A program made the position numbers and the translations under genes. A model generated the notes under the pieces. The model searched no databases, was not told the DNA's origin, and saw nothing but the letters and a program-made list of their open reading frames with translations. Of a stretch of 64,000 nucleotides of DNA, positions 31,910-41,338 are shown in pieces (within the stretch, counting starts at the first letter, position 1; the number at the start of each line of letters is the position of its first letter). The stretch spans positions 153,458 through 217,457 of the forward strand of contig NZ_QNRF01000006.1 in NCBI RefSeq assembly GCF_003314975.1, in the 5' to 3' direction. Source of the stretch: Marinomonas aquiplantarum (lineage in GTDB: Bacteria; Pseudomonadota; Gammaproteobacteria; Pseudomonadales; Marinomonadaceae).

Positions 31910-32212
31910 ATGAACAAAATCAATATTAATGATCAATTTACCCAACTCAAAGAAGAGTGGGCACCAAAGGTCATCGCGCAATCTAACGATCAAGCGATCA
32001 GAGTCATCAAAGGCAGTGGTGAACTGGGTTGGCACAAACATGACAATGAAGAAAAGATTGTCATTGTCTACAAAGGCCAACTGACATTAAAGCTCAATAC
32101 CGGAGAAATTGTACTGGAAGCTGGTGAAATGTATGTGGTGCCTAAAGGTTTAGAGCATTGTCCTGTGGCCACTCCAGACACTCATTTTATGATGATAGAA
32201 CCGGCTCAATAG
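31910..32212 (+). CDS. cupin-domain protein
   Basis: The 100-residue single-domain cupin has the motif GWHKHDNEEKIVIVYKG, whose histidines and glutamate would bind a metal, and a second motif around PKGLEHCPVA. I start at ATG 31910, directly after AAGGGAGAAGAAG; the upstream ATG at 31892 overlaps that site. Small cupins of this kind are often annotated as mannose-6-phosphate-isomerase-like; the substrate is unknown. A perfect hairpin follows the stop. Confidence 0.82.
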   Translation: MNKININDQFTQLKEEWAPKVIAQSNDQAIRVIKGSGELGWHKHDNEEKIVIVYKGQLTLKLNTGEIVLEAGEMYVVPKGLEHCPVATPDTHFMMIEPAQ

Positions 32213-32221
32213 CACACTAAA

Positions 32222-32246
32222 AGCTTGTCGGCTGAGCCGACAAGCT
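32222..32246 (+). repeat. perfect hairpin after the cupin gene
   Basis: AGCTTGTCGGC and GCCGACAAGCT pair perfectly around TGA. There is no T tract, so it may stabilise the 3' end or act as a weak terminator. Confidence 0.55.
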
Positions 32247-32925
32247 ACACAAACCTATTCTCTACGCACAATAAACAGATTAAATAGTAAAAAGCCTCAA
32301 CCTTATTAATACGAACAAGTTGTTTACCCGCTTATAACCCCATCCCTGCGTTACAGAGAAGCGAGACAATTAAACTAACTTCTAAAATCTAACTTAATAT
32401 TTAATCATGAAAGTTTTCCGTGTAATAAAACCATCATTACAATGATAAAATCCCCCACCCAACCGACACAAAGAAACGAGACAGTTAAACTAACTTCTAA
32501 AATCTAACTTAATATTTATTCAAGAAAGTTTCCTGCATAAAAACACCACCATTCAACGGATAAAATGATAGAAAAATTAGTCATTTAAACGGTGACTTTT
32601 TTCTTAAAACACATCAAACATAGAGCAGACCTATAGACAGCCACTTGCTCTTAAAAAAACGAAAAAAAGCACCGAAACATCAAAAAAAGCGATAAAAAAC
32701 CCTAGAAAAAAGCACTCGAAATAAAATTAATTCCTTTATTTTCAACAATTTAATCATTCGAAACCCAAGATATAAAGAGTATCTTTATTAGATATGAATT
32801 AAGCTAAAATTAAGTAAAAAATGTGCAGAAATGAGATTGTATAAAACCAAAAGCATACATAATATAAATAGTGAAATTGCTCAAATTTCCAAATTCAAAT
32901 AAAAAAAATAATAGGTTTTATCATT
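32247..32925 (+). other. AT-rich gene-free region upstream of the porin-like gene
   Basis: This stretch of nearly 700 bases has no credible coding frame. It holds a tandem imperfect repeat (given separately), then a region of A-rich runs from 32640 to 32720, and an AT-rich approach to the porin start. It probably is the long regulatory region of the porin gene, perhaps with a small RNA; nothing more specific can be supported. Confidence 0.5.
32356..32567 (+). repeat. two-copy tandem repeat with 115-base period
   Basis: The segment CGAGACAATTAAACTAACTT (from 32362) recurs almost unchanged from 32477 (CGAGACAGTTAAACTAACTT). In both copies it continues with TCTAAAATCTAACTTAATAT, then an AAGAAAGTTT or ATGAAAGTTT block and later GATAAAAT. 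The copies are 115 bases apart and similar over roughly 85-95 bases, with the first 45 nearly identical. Confidence 0.8.
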
Positions 32926-33891
32926 ATGAAAAAAAGCACTCTGTATACAGCAGTCTTCAGTAGTTTATTATCTGTAGGAGCGATTGCTGCCCCTTCATTT
33001 GATGCTAACTTTGAGATTAATACCGATGTGATCGATAAAGAAATAGGTGATACCACCTATTTACAGACAGGTCGTGTCGAGTTGAATACTCATGGCAAAC
33101 ACACTTCAGGCGATAACTTTGTTGAAGGCAAAGGTACGATTGAATTGAAAGTAAATGGCACTTCCGGCATTGCCGATGCTTACCTTAAAATTGGTAACTC
33201 AGACATTGATGTTCAATTAGGTCGTTTTGAAGCCACTAATCTCTTCCCTAAAGGCAAAGACGTTGTCGTTGAGAACGCAGGTGGTGTAACCGTTTACGAA
33301 GCCAACAAAGCTCGTGGACGTACCAGCGACAATGGCGGTCAAATCGCCTTGCATCTGAACGCCAGTGACGCTGTGACATTTGAGCTTGCAACCATCTATG
33401 GTGCTGGTGATGCGGATAATGCCACTGGTGATAACACCACAAGCATTGCAGGTATTCGTCCTGTCGTTACGTTCAAAGCGGGTGCAGCGACCATTACCGC
33501 AGGCTACGAAAGCCTAGACTACGAGCTAACGAACGGATCAAATGTGAGTCAATCAGGCTTTGCATTAGCAGCCAATTTTGATGTGTCTGGTGCCAATGTC
33601 AATCTTGCCGTCACTCAAATGGAAGATGACAACACAGACGAAGAAGTGAGCTCGATGACAGCCAACATGACCTACAATAATTTTGGTCTTGGCATCATTA
33701 CTTCTAATGTTGATGATGGCGCTAACGACCCTTCCGTTACCACCCTGTACACAGCCTATACCATGCCGGTATTTGATATCGATAATGCTTCAATGACATT
33801 AGCGGCATCTTATTCAACCGCAGACGATGTAGCGACAGGAGTGAACGACAAAGTCTTGGCCACTCGTCTACGCTTTAATTACACTTTCTAA
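32926..33891 (+). CDS. porin-like outer-membrane protein
   Basis: The 321-residue protein has a signal peptide ending at SVGAIAA before PSFDANF. The mature part alternates hydrophobic and polar residues with many Asp and Asn. It ends in RFNYTF, with the C-terminal Phe typical of Bam-inserted barrels. It resembles general porins but I cannot name the family. A long AT-rich leader and a following terminator suggest a strongly regulated single gene. Confidence 0.75.
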   Translation: MKKSTLYTAVFSSLLSVGAIAAPSFDANFEINTDVIDKEIGDTTYLQTGRVELNTHGKHTSGDNFVEGKGTIELKVNGTSGIADAYLKIGNSDIDVQLGRFEATNLFPKGKDVVVENAGGVTVYEANKARGRTSDNGGQIALHLNASDAVTFELATIYGAGDADNATGDNTTSIAGIRPVVTFKAGAATITAGYESLDYELTNGSNVSQSGFALAANFDVSGANVNLAVTQMEDDNTDEEVSSMTANMTYNNFGLGIITSNVDDGANDPSVTTLYTAYTMPVFDIDNASMTLAASYSTADDVATGVNDKVLATRLRFNYTF

Positions 33892-33919
33892 TTATTAACC
33901 TTCTAGCAATAGAAACCTA

Positions 33920-33962
33920 AGAACAACGCCCTTTATTATCCCCTTTTAAAGTGCGTTGTTCT
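33920..33962 (+). terminator. terminator after the porin-like gene
   Basis: GAACAACGC and GCGTTGTTC pair, with an additional inner CTTTA/TAAAG pairing, and TT follows. It lies between convergent genes and may serve the nadE transcript as well. Confidence 0.65.
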
Positions 33963-34013
33963 TTCCTTCGTTCCGCCTTTCAAAACCATTAAATAGCCTT
34001 ATAAAGCGCGAAG

Positions 34014-35651
34014 TTACTCGCCAATATGCCAGCCATTGGTAATTGGATAGCGACGATCACGACCAAAGCCACGGGCAGTAATGCGCACACCTGTTGGCGC
34101 TTGGCGACGCTTATATTCATTGACGTCCACCAAGCGTAAAACACGATACACTGTCTCTCGATCAAACTGATTCGTTGCTAAGATGGCTTCCGCACTCATG
34201 TCTTGCTCAATGTACATATGCAAAATTTGATCAAGAATGTCGTAGCTTGGTAAGGAATCTTCATCCTTCTGATCCGGTGCTAATTCAGCGGACGGCGGAC
34301 GCGTAATGACACGCTCTGGAATCACATAACCCAAGGTGTTTCGGTAGCGACAAAGTTTAAATACTAGGGTTTTAAAGACGTCTTTTAACACCGAATAACC
34401 GCCCACCATGTCACCGTATAAAGTGGCGTAACCTACCGCCATTTCACTCTTGTTGCCGGTGGTCAAAACCATGTAACCCTTTTTATTAGAAATCGCCATC
34501 AGGGTCACTCCGCGAGTACGCGCTTGCAGGTTTTCCTCTGTGGTGTCTTTACCATACCCTTCAAATTCAGGCGCTAAGACATCATTAAAGGCCGACACCA
34601 TGGACTCAATGGGTAACACACTGTATTTCACCCCCAACAGGTTGGTTTCTTCTTCCGCATCTTCAAGACTAATAGAAGACGTGTAGGTGTATGGCATCAT
34701 CACCGCTTGTACACGATCTGCGCCAATGGCATCCACCGCTACCGCCAAGGACAAAGCAGAATCAATGCCGCCACTCAAACCCAACACGATGCCTTTAAAA
34801 CGGTTCTTTTCGATGTAATCACGAAGACCCAGCACCATCGCCTGATACACACTGGCCTCTTCACTCAAAGCTGGAGCAATGGCCGCGGACACTGGCTCAA
34901 CCTTATGGCTTTGGCCGTCATTCACGATGAAGTCTGCACAGTACAATCCAGATTCAAACCAAGGCGCTTGCATGACTTTTTCGCCTTTCGCATTGACCAC
35001 AAAGGAGCCACCTTCGTAGACCAATTCATCCTGTGCGCCCATGTAGTTTACGTACACAATTGGCAAGGTCGTTTCCGTGGCTCGCTTATGCAATAAGGTT
35101 TCTCGCTCACCCATTTTTTCAATGTGATAAGGCGATGCATTCAAATTCAGGATCAATTCCGCACCAGCCGCTTTGGCTTGTGCTATGGGCTCTGGATGCC
35201 AGATGTCCTCACAAATGCTCAGTCCCACCTTAACGCCTTTAATGTCGACCAATCCTGCGTCACGGCCTTCGCTAAAGTAACGCTTGTCATCGAACACGAG
35301 GAAATTCGGCAACTTTTGCTTGGCGTACTCAACCAACATCTGGCCTTGATAAATAACCCCCGCGCAGTTAAACAGCTCGCCATCAATGCGTCTTGGGTAA
35401 CCTAATACGAGATGAATGCCAGTGACCTCAGCTTGAATTTTCGCTAAGGCCGATTCTATACGCGGTTCTAAACTTGGGCGCAGTAATAAGTCTTCTGGGG
35501 GATAGCCCGTCAGAGTTAATTCTGGAAAAACCACGACATCAGCCTGCTCTTGATCACGCGCTTTGAGGGCCGCATCAATCACAGATTGGGTGTTTTTGGT
35601 AATATCGCCGACCAACATATCCAGTTGGGCCATTGCAATTCTTAATGTCAT
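34014..35651 (-). CDS. nadE: glutamine-dependent NAD+ synthetase
   Basis: The two-domain enzyme amidates nicotinic acid adenine dinucleotide to NAD+. The N-terminal nitrilase-like glutaminase has E44 (FPELTLTGY), K111 and C147 (SICEDIW). The C-terminal synthetase has the PP-loop SGGIDS at residues 293-298 and the later TTGNKSE motif. At 545 residues it is typical of the single-chain form in proteobacteria. It stands alone, transcribed away from the PP0621-like gene. Confidence 0.95.
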   Translation of the reverse strand: MTLRIAMAQLDMLVGDITKNTQSVIDAALKARDQEQADVVVFPELTLTGYPPEDLLLRPSLEPRIESALAKIQAEVTGIHLVLGYPRRIDGELFNCAGVIYQGQMLVEYAKQKLPNFLVFDDKRYFSEGRDAGLVDIKGVKVGLSICEDIWHPEPIAQAKAAGAELILNLNASPYHIEKMGERETLLHKRATETTLPIVYVNYMGAQDELVYEGGSFVVNAKGEKVMQAPWFESGLYCADFIVNDGQSHKVEPVSAAIAPALSEEASVYQAMVLGLRDYIEKNRFKGIVLGLSGGIDSALSLAVAVDAIGADRVQAVMMPYTYTSSISLEDAEEETNLLGVKYSVLPIESMVSAFNDVLAPEFEGYGKDTTEENLQARTRGVTLMAISNKKGYMVLTTGNKSEMAVGYATLYGDMVGGYSVLKDVFKTLVFKLCRYRNTLGYVIPERVITRPPSAELAPDQKDEDSLPSYDILDQILHMYIEQDMSAEAILATNQFDRETVYRVLRLVDVNEYKRRQAPTGVRITARGFGRDRRYPITNGWHIGE

Positions 35652-35724
35652 ACCGTTGCTATCTCATCAACTCTGTTAGAATATGCCCTTTATTGTCTGG
35701 AATTAGCCAACTTAGGTAAAGTAT

Positions 35725-35985
35725 ATGATCGTCCGTTTGATCGTTTTTGTTGCGATTTTCTTTATTGGCTGGTGGTTATATCGCCAATTTGTCATTTTGA
35801 AAGGAAAAAAAGCACCGACTAAGCACAAAAAGTCGTCATCAGAGTCACCATCCGCAGAACAAGAAAGCATGGTTCAGTGCCAACAGTGTCAGACCTATGT
35901 TCCGCGTTCTCATGCGATACATGACCAAGAAGCACGTGCTTTTTGCTGTGCGGAACATCTAAAAGCGTTCAATCAAGCAGAGTAA
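35725..35985 (+). CDS. PP0621-family protein
   Basis: The 86-residue protein starts with one transmembrane helix (LIVFVAIFFIGWWLYRQFV). A charged linker and a C-terminal domain follow, with CQQC and a later CC pair (AFCCAEH) that could bind zinc. This is the layout of the PP0621 family, of unknown function, often found near pilin genes. Its end overlaps the convergent pseudopilin gene by 17 bases. Confidence 0.78.
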   Translation: MIVRLIVFVAIFFIGWWLYRQFVILKGKKAPTKHKKSSSESPSAEQESMVQCQQCQTYVPRSHAIHDQEARAFCCAEHLKAFNQAE

Positions 35986-36421
35986 GCCAACCTTGGTGTC
36001 GTAAGATTCGATTTTGCCACCACCAGCAATGGTAACTCTGTTGATTCATGGAAGCACAAAGACGATGGTATTCCGTGCCATCGTCTAATTCATGTCGATG
36101 CCATTGATACCAAAGAACCTGGCCGTCAGCACGCCATTCCGTTTGCGCCAAGCTAGCTTTGTCTTGTTGCAATGGACAAAAGCCGAGACAGTGAGACTCA
36201 TTTGCTTGCGAAAACTCAGGGGCATCTACCAGCACGCGTTTAAAGTCTTGCCAGGCAGCTCGTTCGTCTACTACCGCTTGCAATTGGCTACGCCACTGAT
36301 ATTGCGCCAGTAATCTGTCTTGGAACGCCACCGACATACTGGCGACAAACAACAGCAATATCAGTACAGGTAAGCCTAACCAGCCAGCTAAGGTTTGCTG
36401 ACTCAAAGCCTGATGATTCAC
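35969..36421 (-). CDS. PilX/YgdB-like minor pseudopilin component
   Basis: The 150-residue protein has an N-terminal hydrophobic helix (GWLGLPVLILLLFVA) and a soluble Cys/Trp-rich C-terminal half. It lacks the Glu5 normally found after the prepilin cleavage site (Pro is at that place), as is often seen in GspK/PilX-type tip subunits. It is the last of four overlapping pseudopilin genes and overlaps the previous one by four bases. Confidence 0.65.
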   Translation of the reverse strand: MNHQALSQQTLAGWLGLPVLILLLFVASMSVAFQDRLLAQYQWRSQLQAVVDERAAWQDFKRVLVDAPEFSQANESHCLGFCPLQQDKASLAQTEWRADGQVLWYQWHRHELDDGTEYHRLCASMNQQSYHCWWWQNRILRHQGWLTLLD

Positions 36422-37314
36422 AGAGACATTCCCTGTAAATCAATAATCTGATTGCCCACCTGCTGACAAGGAGGATGATATTGCCACTCCTCTCCTCGCA
36501 TAGAAAGGTAACTCAGAGGCACGGTTTCAGTCAGGTCTAAATGGCAATCCCCAAGACGATATTGATATTCCACCCACAAGGCACGGACCTGCTGCAAAGC
36601 ATAATGGCCGTAACGGGTATCTAACGTGTCGACAAAGCCGTTTTGATCCTGATCCAACAAGGGCAGAATCGATAAACGCTCGATGCCATTCCATAACTCC
36701 AACGCATTACCACTGACTTCTGGAGAGCGCCATAACGCACTTTGCCCCGTTTTCCCTGCGGCCAAATACCAATAAAAACCGTCTTCACTGGCAATGACAC
36801 CAGACTGACCAATCAGGTTCTCTGCGGCAAAAGCGACTTGCGCACCTTGGCTCGAAATCCCCTCAACTTGTCCTAAAACACTCCTATCACAACTACTGAA
36901 CCGCACTGGATCACCGACTTTCCAATGGCAATCCAGCGCCACCGTCAATGGATTTTCTGTCACCTCTAGCGAACCACGACACAAACCATGATCCCTCGCC
37001 AGTAACCAATCTGAACCAGCGACCAAAGCACGGGCAGACAAACGCTCTGGTGCATTCGCGGTGCTTTGAATAGTAAGAAACACCTCGCTGTTCAACTGAC
37101 ATTGCGCAGGCCGTAAACGTTGCCACTGAGAACGAAAATGCGCATCAATGGCGGACTGAAGACTTTGCCCTTGCTGATAGGCATGGCGCTTCAATTGCTC
37201 GTCTTGACTATCCCGCAAGGCGTTCATCATAAAAGGTAAACAGAAGCCCAACACAGCACAGGCGATGAGCAACTCAAATAAAATCCCACCCATTAACCTT
37301 ATACGAGAAACCAT
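36418..37314 (-). CDS. PilW/PpdB-like minor pseudopilin
   Basis: The 298-residue protein carries a prepilin-type N-terminus, MG then GILFELLIACAVLGF, with Glu at position 5 after the likely cleavage site, and a long soluble domain. PilW-type proteins help to start pilus assembly at the tip. It overlaps the upstream pseudopilin stop by one base and the downstream start by four, so the genes are translationally coupled. Confidence 0.72.
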   Translation of the reverse strand: MVSRIRLMGGILFELLIACAVLGFCLPFMMNALRDSQDEQLKRHAYQQGQSLQSAIDAHFRSQWQRLRPAQCQLNSEVFLTIQSTANAPERLSARALVAGSDWLLARDHGLCRGSLEVTENPLTVALDCHWKVGDPVRFSSCDRSVLGQVEGISSQGAQVAFAAENLIGQSGVIASEDGFYWYLAAGKTGQSALWRSPEVSGNALELWNGIERLSILPLLDQDQNGFVDTLDTRYGHYALQQVRALWVEYQYRLGDCHLDLTETVPLSYLSMRGEEWQYHPPCQQVGNQIIDLQGMSL

Positions 37315-37676
37315 TACTCGGCTAACTCCAATAAAGGTGTAACAGGCGACAAGCTGGCCTTAAACCATTGATGAAGGTTCTGCTGAGTACAAACCTGACA
37401 ATCTGGATAATCAAAACGCTGCTCAGCTTCCCCCACTTCATCAACTAAAAACGCCATATCCTGACCTAACAAATACGTCATCCGTTCCGCTTTTTGACGG
37501 TTTTGTTCAGCCTTAATTTGCGCTTCACTCAAAGACAGACTGTGCCATTGAGCGTCTGTTTGCTGCATGATGACCCACAAAATGACGCCGATGACAACCA
37601 AACAAAGTGTCACTTCCAACAATACCCAGCCATCTTGATGAGCCAGCAATGGTCTAATTTGTAATGACTTTTTCAT
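37314..37676 (-). CDS. PilV/PpdC-like minor pseudopilin
   Basis: The 120-residue protein has a basic leader of unusual length (about 17 residues) ending in DG, then WVLLEVTLCLVVIGVI, which is a prepilin helix with Glu5. The soluble part is short, with a CQVC pair. It overlaps the fimT-like gene by four bases. The assignment to PilV rather than another minor pilin is by position and length. Confidence 0.68.
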   Translation of the reverse strand: MKKSLQIRPLLAHQDGWVLLEVTLCLVVIGVILWVIMQQTDAQWHSLSLSEAQIKAEQNRQKAERMTYLLGQDMAFLVDEVGEAEQRFDYPDCQVCTQQNLHQWFKASLSPVTPLLELAE

Positions 37677-38200
37677 ACGCAGTCTCCCACACTCAAGGAC
37701 GCTGACTGTGATTGCAAAGACGACACATAAAATCGACCACTTTGATTAAGTACTAAGGCCATTTTCCAACGCCCTAAGCAAAAGACAAAGGTGCCGTTTT
37801 GGTAGCCTGATAAGCCATTAAGCCGATACTCAATTTGCGTTTTCTGAGCAGGAAAACCTCGCCAAGCGACCAATAAGCCGGAGGCGAATGGCATGCTGGC
37901 AAAGGTTTTCTCAGTCTCACCTGACTCAGTGTGTTGGTACACACGAAAGCCATCTGACCAATCCCCAGTACAATGTCGAATGCCGCCGCAAAGGTAACTG
38001 AGTCGGCCACTGGCCACCGCCAATTGACGCGCTTGAGTTAAGCCATTTGCTAAACCTGCGACTTCTGTTTTGAGTGTTCGTTGATCGTCTAAATCTTGAT
38101 TAACAGAAAGGAAATGAGACGAGCCAAGGTGTGCCAGCAAACTTAGAATCGCCAACACGCACAACAGCTCCAATAAGGAATAACCACATTGCTGGGTCAT
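37673..38200 (-). CDS. GspH/FimT-type pseudopilin
   Basis: The 175-residue protein starts MTQQCG then YSLLELLCVLAILSLLAH, a clear prepilin site with Glu5. Further on ARQLAVASGRLSYLCGG corresponds to the conserved part of FimT/GspH proteins, which are DNA-binding minor pilins in competent species. It is the first gene of the four-gene pseudopilin operon; no prepilin peptidase or pilus motor gene is in the window. Confidence 0.78.
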   Translation of the reverse strand: MTQQCGYSLLELLCVLAILSLLAHLGSSHFLSVNQDLDDQRTLKTEVAGLANGLTQARQLAVASGRLSYLCGGIRHCTGDWSDGFRVYQHTESGETEKTFASMPFASGLLVAWRGFPAQKTQIEYRLNGLSGYQNGTFVFCLGRWKMALVLNQSGRFYVSSLQSQSASLSVGDCV

Positions 38201-38267
38201 AGAACGCCTCCTTGTTCTATTGTTTTATGGGTGAGCTTCCTGCTCACCAATCTATCCTAGCGTAAGC

Positions 38268-39134
38268 TTAGGGCGAGGCAAACCACTTATTCAAATGCTT
38301 GGCAATCTGCCTCGGCTTTTGAAAGGGCAATGAGTGATCACAAGCACTCATCACTGTATGTTGCCATGCGGCATTGCGCTCGCTCAATAACTCATAATGC
38401 TGTTTCAATGCCTCATGACTCAATTCACCAGAGAACAAGAAGACTTCCGGTGACGCTTCTATCATGGCATGACGAACATGTGGATTATGGGCCGCCTGCT
38501 CAACAAAGTCGGTGACCGCATCCAATGCATAAGCAAAACCAAAAGGCCGATGCGCCAAACGAGATTGAGTGGTGGCCTCCGCCACAGGATGCTTACGACG
38601 ATTAGGTGAAACACCGTCCATAAAGCAAGCAACGCCCAGCTCCACATCCCCCGTTTCACGAATTAATTGCGAGGCATGACGATACTTTTGACGCACCTCT
38701 TTTAAATGACTCAAATCTTCCCGATCCAAAGAAGCCGGTTCTAACAAGGCCATCCGCACAGGCGGTTGGCCCGCTTGCTGTCGCTGATAATTTAAATTCA
38801 ACGCCACCAAACCGCCAAGGGAATAAGCCACCAGATCAAATTGAGTCCAGTTTACATGGTCCAACAGCGCCATCACTTCCGCGGTCAAATCCGCAACCGA
38901 TACAGCCTTTTCTTGCCCATCAGCATGGAAAGAATCCCCCATTCCCTTTAAATCAGGAATCAGCATCCAACGCCAAGGCGTCAAATAAGGCAACATAGGA
39001 GAAAAAGTAATATCGCCAGCCACTCCCGCACCATGCAGCATTAAACACGCGGCATCCGAAGTGGCATTAGGGTTTTCGTGTAAGCGATACGCAATACGTG
39101 CATTGGGCAAAGAAAGAAAAAAAACGTCAGACAC
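38268..39134 (-). CDS. alpha/beta hydrolase
   Basis: The 288-residue protein has the alpha/beta hydrolase fold. The oxyanion region is MLHGAGVAGD, the nucleophile elbow is AYSLGGLVAL with the catalytic Ser, and a C-terminal ACDHSLPF gives the likely His. The acid residue is probably in the FSGELSHE region, although Glu or a nearby residue would then replace Asp. The substrate is unknown. It is transcribed away from pabB. Confidence 0.8.
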   Translation of the reverse strand: MSDVFFLSLPNARIAYRLHENPNATSDAACLMLHGAGVAGDITFSPMLPYLTPWRWMLIPDLKGMGDSFHADGQEKAVSVADLTAEVMALLDHVNWTQFDLVAYSLGGLVALNLNYQRQQAGQPPVRMALLEPASLDREDLSHLKEVRQKYRHASQLIRETGDVELGVACFMDGVSPNRRKHPVAEATTQSRLAHRPFGFAYALDAVTDFVEQAAHNPHVRHAMIEASPEVFLFSGELSHEALKQHYELLSERNAAWQHTVMSACDHSLPFQKPRQIAKHLNKWFASP

Positions 39135-39222
39135 TTGTAATTAACCTGTGAGGACCCTTATTAAAGGAATACAATATTCGCTATTCCATCTGCGGTAACA
39201 TTTTACTAGGTAATAAGACAAA

Positions 39223-40659
39223 ATGTCAGAAATCAAACGGATAAATCTTCCTTATCAGTCCAATTTACTTGCTTTTTACGCCGCCGTACGGGATTTGCCT
39301 TACCCAGCCTTACTAGACAGTAACCACGAACATTTCAGCGACACACGGTTTGATATTCTGGTGGCCAATCCCATTGCCCGCATTCATGGCAATCATCAAC
39401 AAGCGGATCAAAGTGACGTTATCCAGTGGACCGGCACCCCTTTGTACACCTTGTCCGAGCAACAAAACCCGATGGCATTACTAAATGAATTAATGTCACG
39501 TATTTGCCAAGAAAGTTGGGCACAATCGGCACCAAAAGACTTACCCTTTACGGGAGGACTATTGGGCTATTACGGTTACGAAAGTGGTCATTATGTCGAG
39601 CAGCTGCCAGACAGCGTCAACCATGACATCCAGCTCGACACATTCAACATGGGGCTTTACGGCTGGGCCGTTGTTACTCATCATCAAACGCAAAAAACTG
39701 AGCTAATTTACACACCTTGGTGTCACGAAGACGAAGTCAGTCAATTGATCAACCGTTTTACCAGTGCATCGGACGATGTCTTAGTACATCATGATTTATT
39801 AGAAAAGCACGCCTTCCAACTGACCTCTGGCTTTACCTCCAACATGACCGCCGAGGACTACGCGAATAAGTTTGCCAAGGTACAGGACTACATCCAAGCC
39901 GGTGACTGTTATCAAGTCAATTTAGCACAACGCTTTACCGCTCAGTACCAAGGTGACACTTTCACCGCTTATCAAGCACTTCGCCAAGTCTGCCCAACCC
40001 CTTTCTCCGCCTACTTGGAATTATCTGCGCAACAGAGCGTACTGAGTCATTCACCGGAACGCTTTCTTTTATGCGATCAAGGTCGAGTCGAGTCCAAACC
40101 CATTAAAGGCACTATTGCGCGTGGGGAAACACCGGAAGAGGATAAAACCAACGCTGAAACACTCTTGTCGTCAGAAAAAGATCGTGCCGAAAACCTGATG
40201 ATAGTCGACTTGCTGCGCAATGATTTAGGCCGCACCTGTTTAACTGGCAGCATCAAAGTACCTAAGTTATTCGCCTTGGAAAGTTATGCCAATGTGCATC
40301 ATCTGGTGTCCACCGTAGAAGGCCGCATCGACAAAGCCGAACAAAGTATTCATGTGTTCCAGCAAAGTTTTCCTGGCGGCTCCATCACTGGCGCTCCGAA
40401 AATTCGTGCGATGGAAGTCATTGATGAACTGGAACCTCATCAACGTTCCGCTTATTGTGGTTCCATTGTTTACTTCAGCAGCAATGGTCAAATGGACTCC
40501 AGTATCACCATTCGCACCTTGGTGGCCGATCAGGGTAAATTACATTGTTGGGCTGGCGGCGGTTTGGTTGCCGATTCAAAATCTGAAGAAGAGTACCAAG
40601 AAACCTTTACCAAAGTAGGCAAATTAACCCATACTCTAGAAAGAGATTTTTTGAAGTAG
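39223..40659 (+). CDS. pabB: aminodeoxychorismate synthase component I
   Basis: PabB aminates chorismate to 4-amino-4-deoxychorismate in folate synthesis. The 478-residue protein belongs to the chorismate-binding family and has SKPIKGTIARG; the Lys in PIKGT marks PabB rather than TrpE (PIAGT). The FPGGSITGAPKIRAME block near the C-terminus is also present. The NUDIX hydrolase gene starts eight bases after its stop, as in many gammaproteobacteria where pabB and nudL are neighbours. Confidence 0.94.
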   Translation: MSEIKRINLPYQSNLLAFYAAVRDLPYPALLDSNHEHFSDTRFDILVANPIARIHGNHQQADQSDVIQWTGTPLYTLSEQQNPMALLNELMSRICQESWAQSAPKDLPFTGGLLGYYGYESGHYVEQLPDSVNHDIQLDTFNMGLYGWAVVTHHQTQKTELIYTPWCHEDEVSQLINRFTSASDDVLVHHDLLEKHAFQLTSGFTSNMTAEDYANKFAKVQDYIQAGDCYQVNLAQRFTAQYQGDTFTAYQALRQVCPTPFSAYLELSAQQSVLSHSPERFLLCDQGRVESKPIKGTIARGETPEEDKTNAETLLSSEKDRAENLMIVDLLRNDLGRTCLTGSIKVPKLFALESYANVHHLVSTVEGRIDKAEQSIHVFQQSFPGGSITGAPKIRAMEVIDELEPHQRSAYCGSIVYFSSNGQMDSSITIRTLVADQGKLHCWAGGGLVADSKSEEEYQETFTKVGKLTHTLERDFLK

Positions 40660-40667
40660 GTCTTACC

Positions 40668-41327
40668 ATGTCAGACATAGAGCAGTTTTTGAATGCTCCC
40701 CCAATTGACCTTAGTTTAGATGACATTCGTGCCGCCTTAGACAAAACACCTTATCGGCAGAGTATCCATAACCCAGACGAAGAGATGTTTCCGCAGGGTT
40801 ATGAATTAGATTACCGTTCCGCGGCCGTATTGATTCCGATCTGGCAAGCACCAGAAGACGGCGAACTGTATGTGCTGCTAACTCAACGCGCCCTTCACAT
40901 GCGCAACCACCCAGGTCAGATCGCATTTCCAGGCGGTAAACACGACCCAGATGACGCCAGTATCCAGTACACAGCACTGCGAGAAACCTTGGAAGAAGTT
41001 GGCTTAGCGCCAGATTGCTTCGATTTACTGGGAGAACTTGGGGAGTATTGTACTTTATCAGGTTTCTGCATTAAGCCGATTGTGGCTGAGATGACACGCC
41101 GAAGTGAACTGAGCTTATGTGAAGAAGAGGTCAAATCCGTCCACTGGGTTCCGTTACGTCACTTACTGACGCCGCAAAACTATGCGTTCAAACAGCGTAA
41201 ACTGGATTCCATATCGCGTGGCTATTTTGAAGTCTATTACCAAGACATCCGAATTTGGGGAGTGACAGCAGGTATTTTATACGGCCTTTACCAAACCCTA
41301 TCGCGACACCTTAGCCACCTTCCTTAA
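40668..41327 (+). CDS. NUDIX hydrolase, NudL-type CoA pyrophosphatase
   Basis: The 219-residue protein has an extended NUDIX motif: GQIAFPGGKHDPDD, then ALRETLEEVGL with the metal-binding glutamates. The leading LTQRALHMRNHPGQ is the signature of the CoA pyrophosphatase subgroup (NudL/YeaB). It probably cleaves coenzyme A or oxidised CoA. It is co-transcribed with pabB. Confidence 0.88.
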   Translation: MSDIEQFLNAPPIDLSLDDIRAALDKTPYRQSIHNPDEEMFPQGYELDYRSAAVLIPIWQAPEDGELYVLLTQRALHMRNHPGQIAFPGGKHDPDDASIQYTALRETLEEVGLAPDCFDLLGELGEYCTLSGFCIKPIVAEMTRRSELSLCEEEVKSVHWVPLRHLLTPQNYAFKQRKLDSISRGYFEVYYQDIRIWGVTAGILYGLYQTLSRHLSHLP

Positions 41328-41338
41328 GTAAGTGCTTG

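Noticed and set aside
32356..32567. CRISPR array
   Set aside because: Only two copies at a 115-base period, with similarity extending through the would-be spacer, and no cas genes.
34707..35096. Plus-strand frame of 129 codons
   Set aside because: It is a shadow of nadE, which has all its catalytic motifs.
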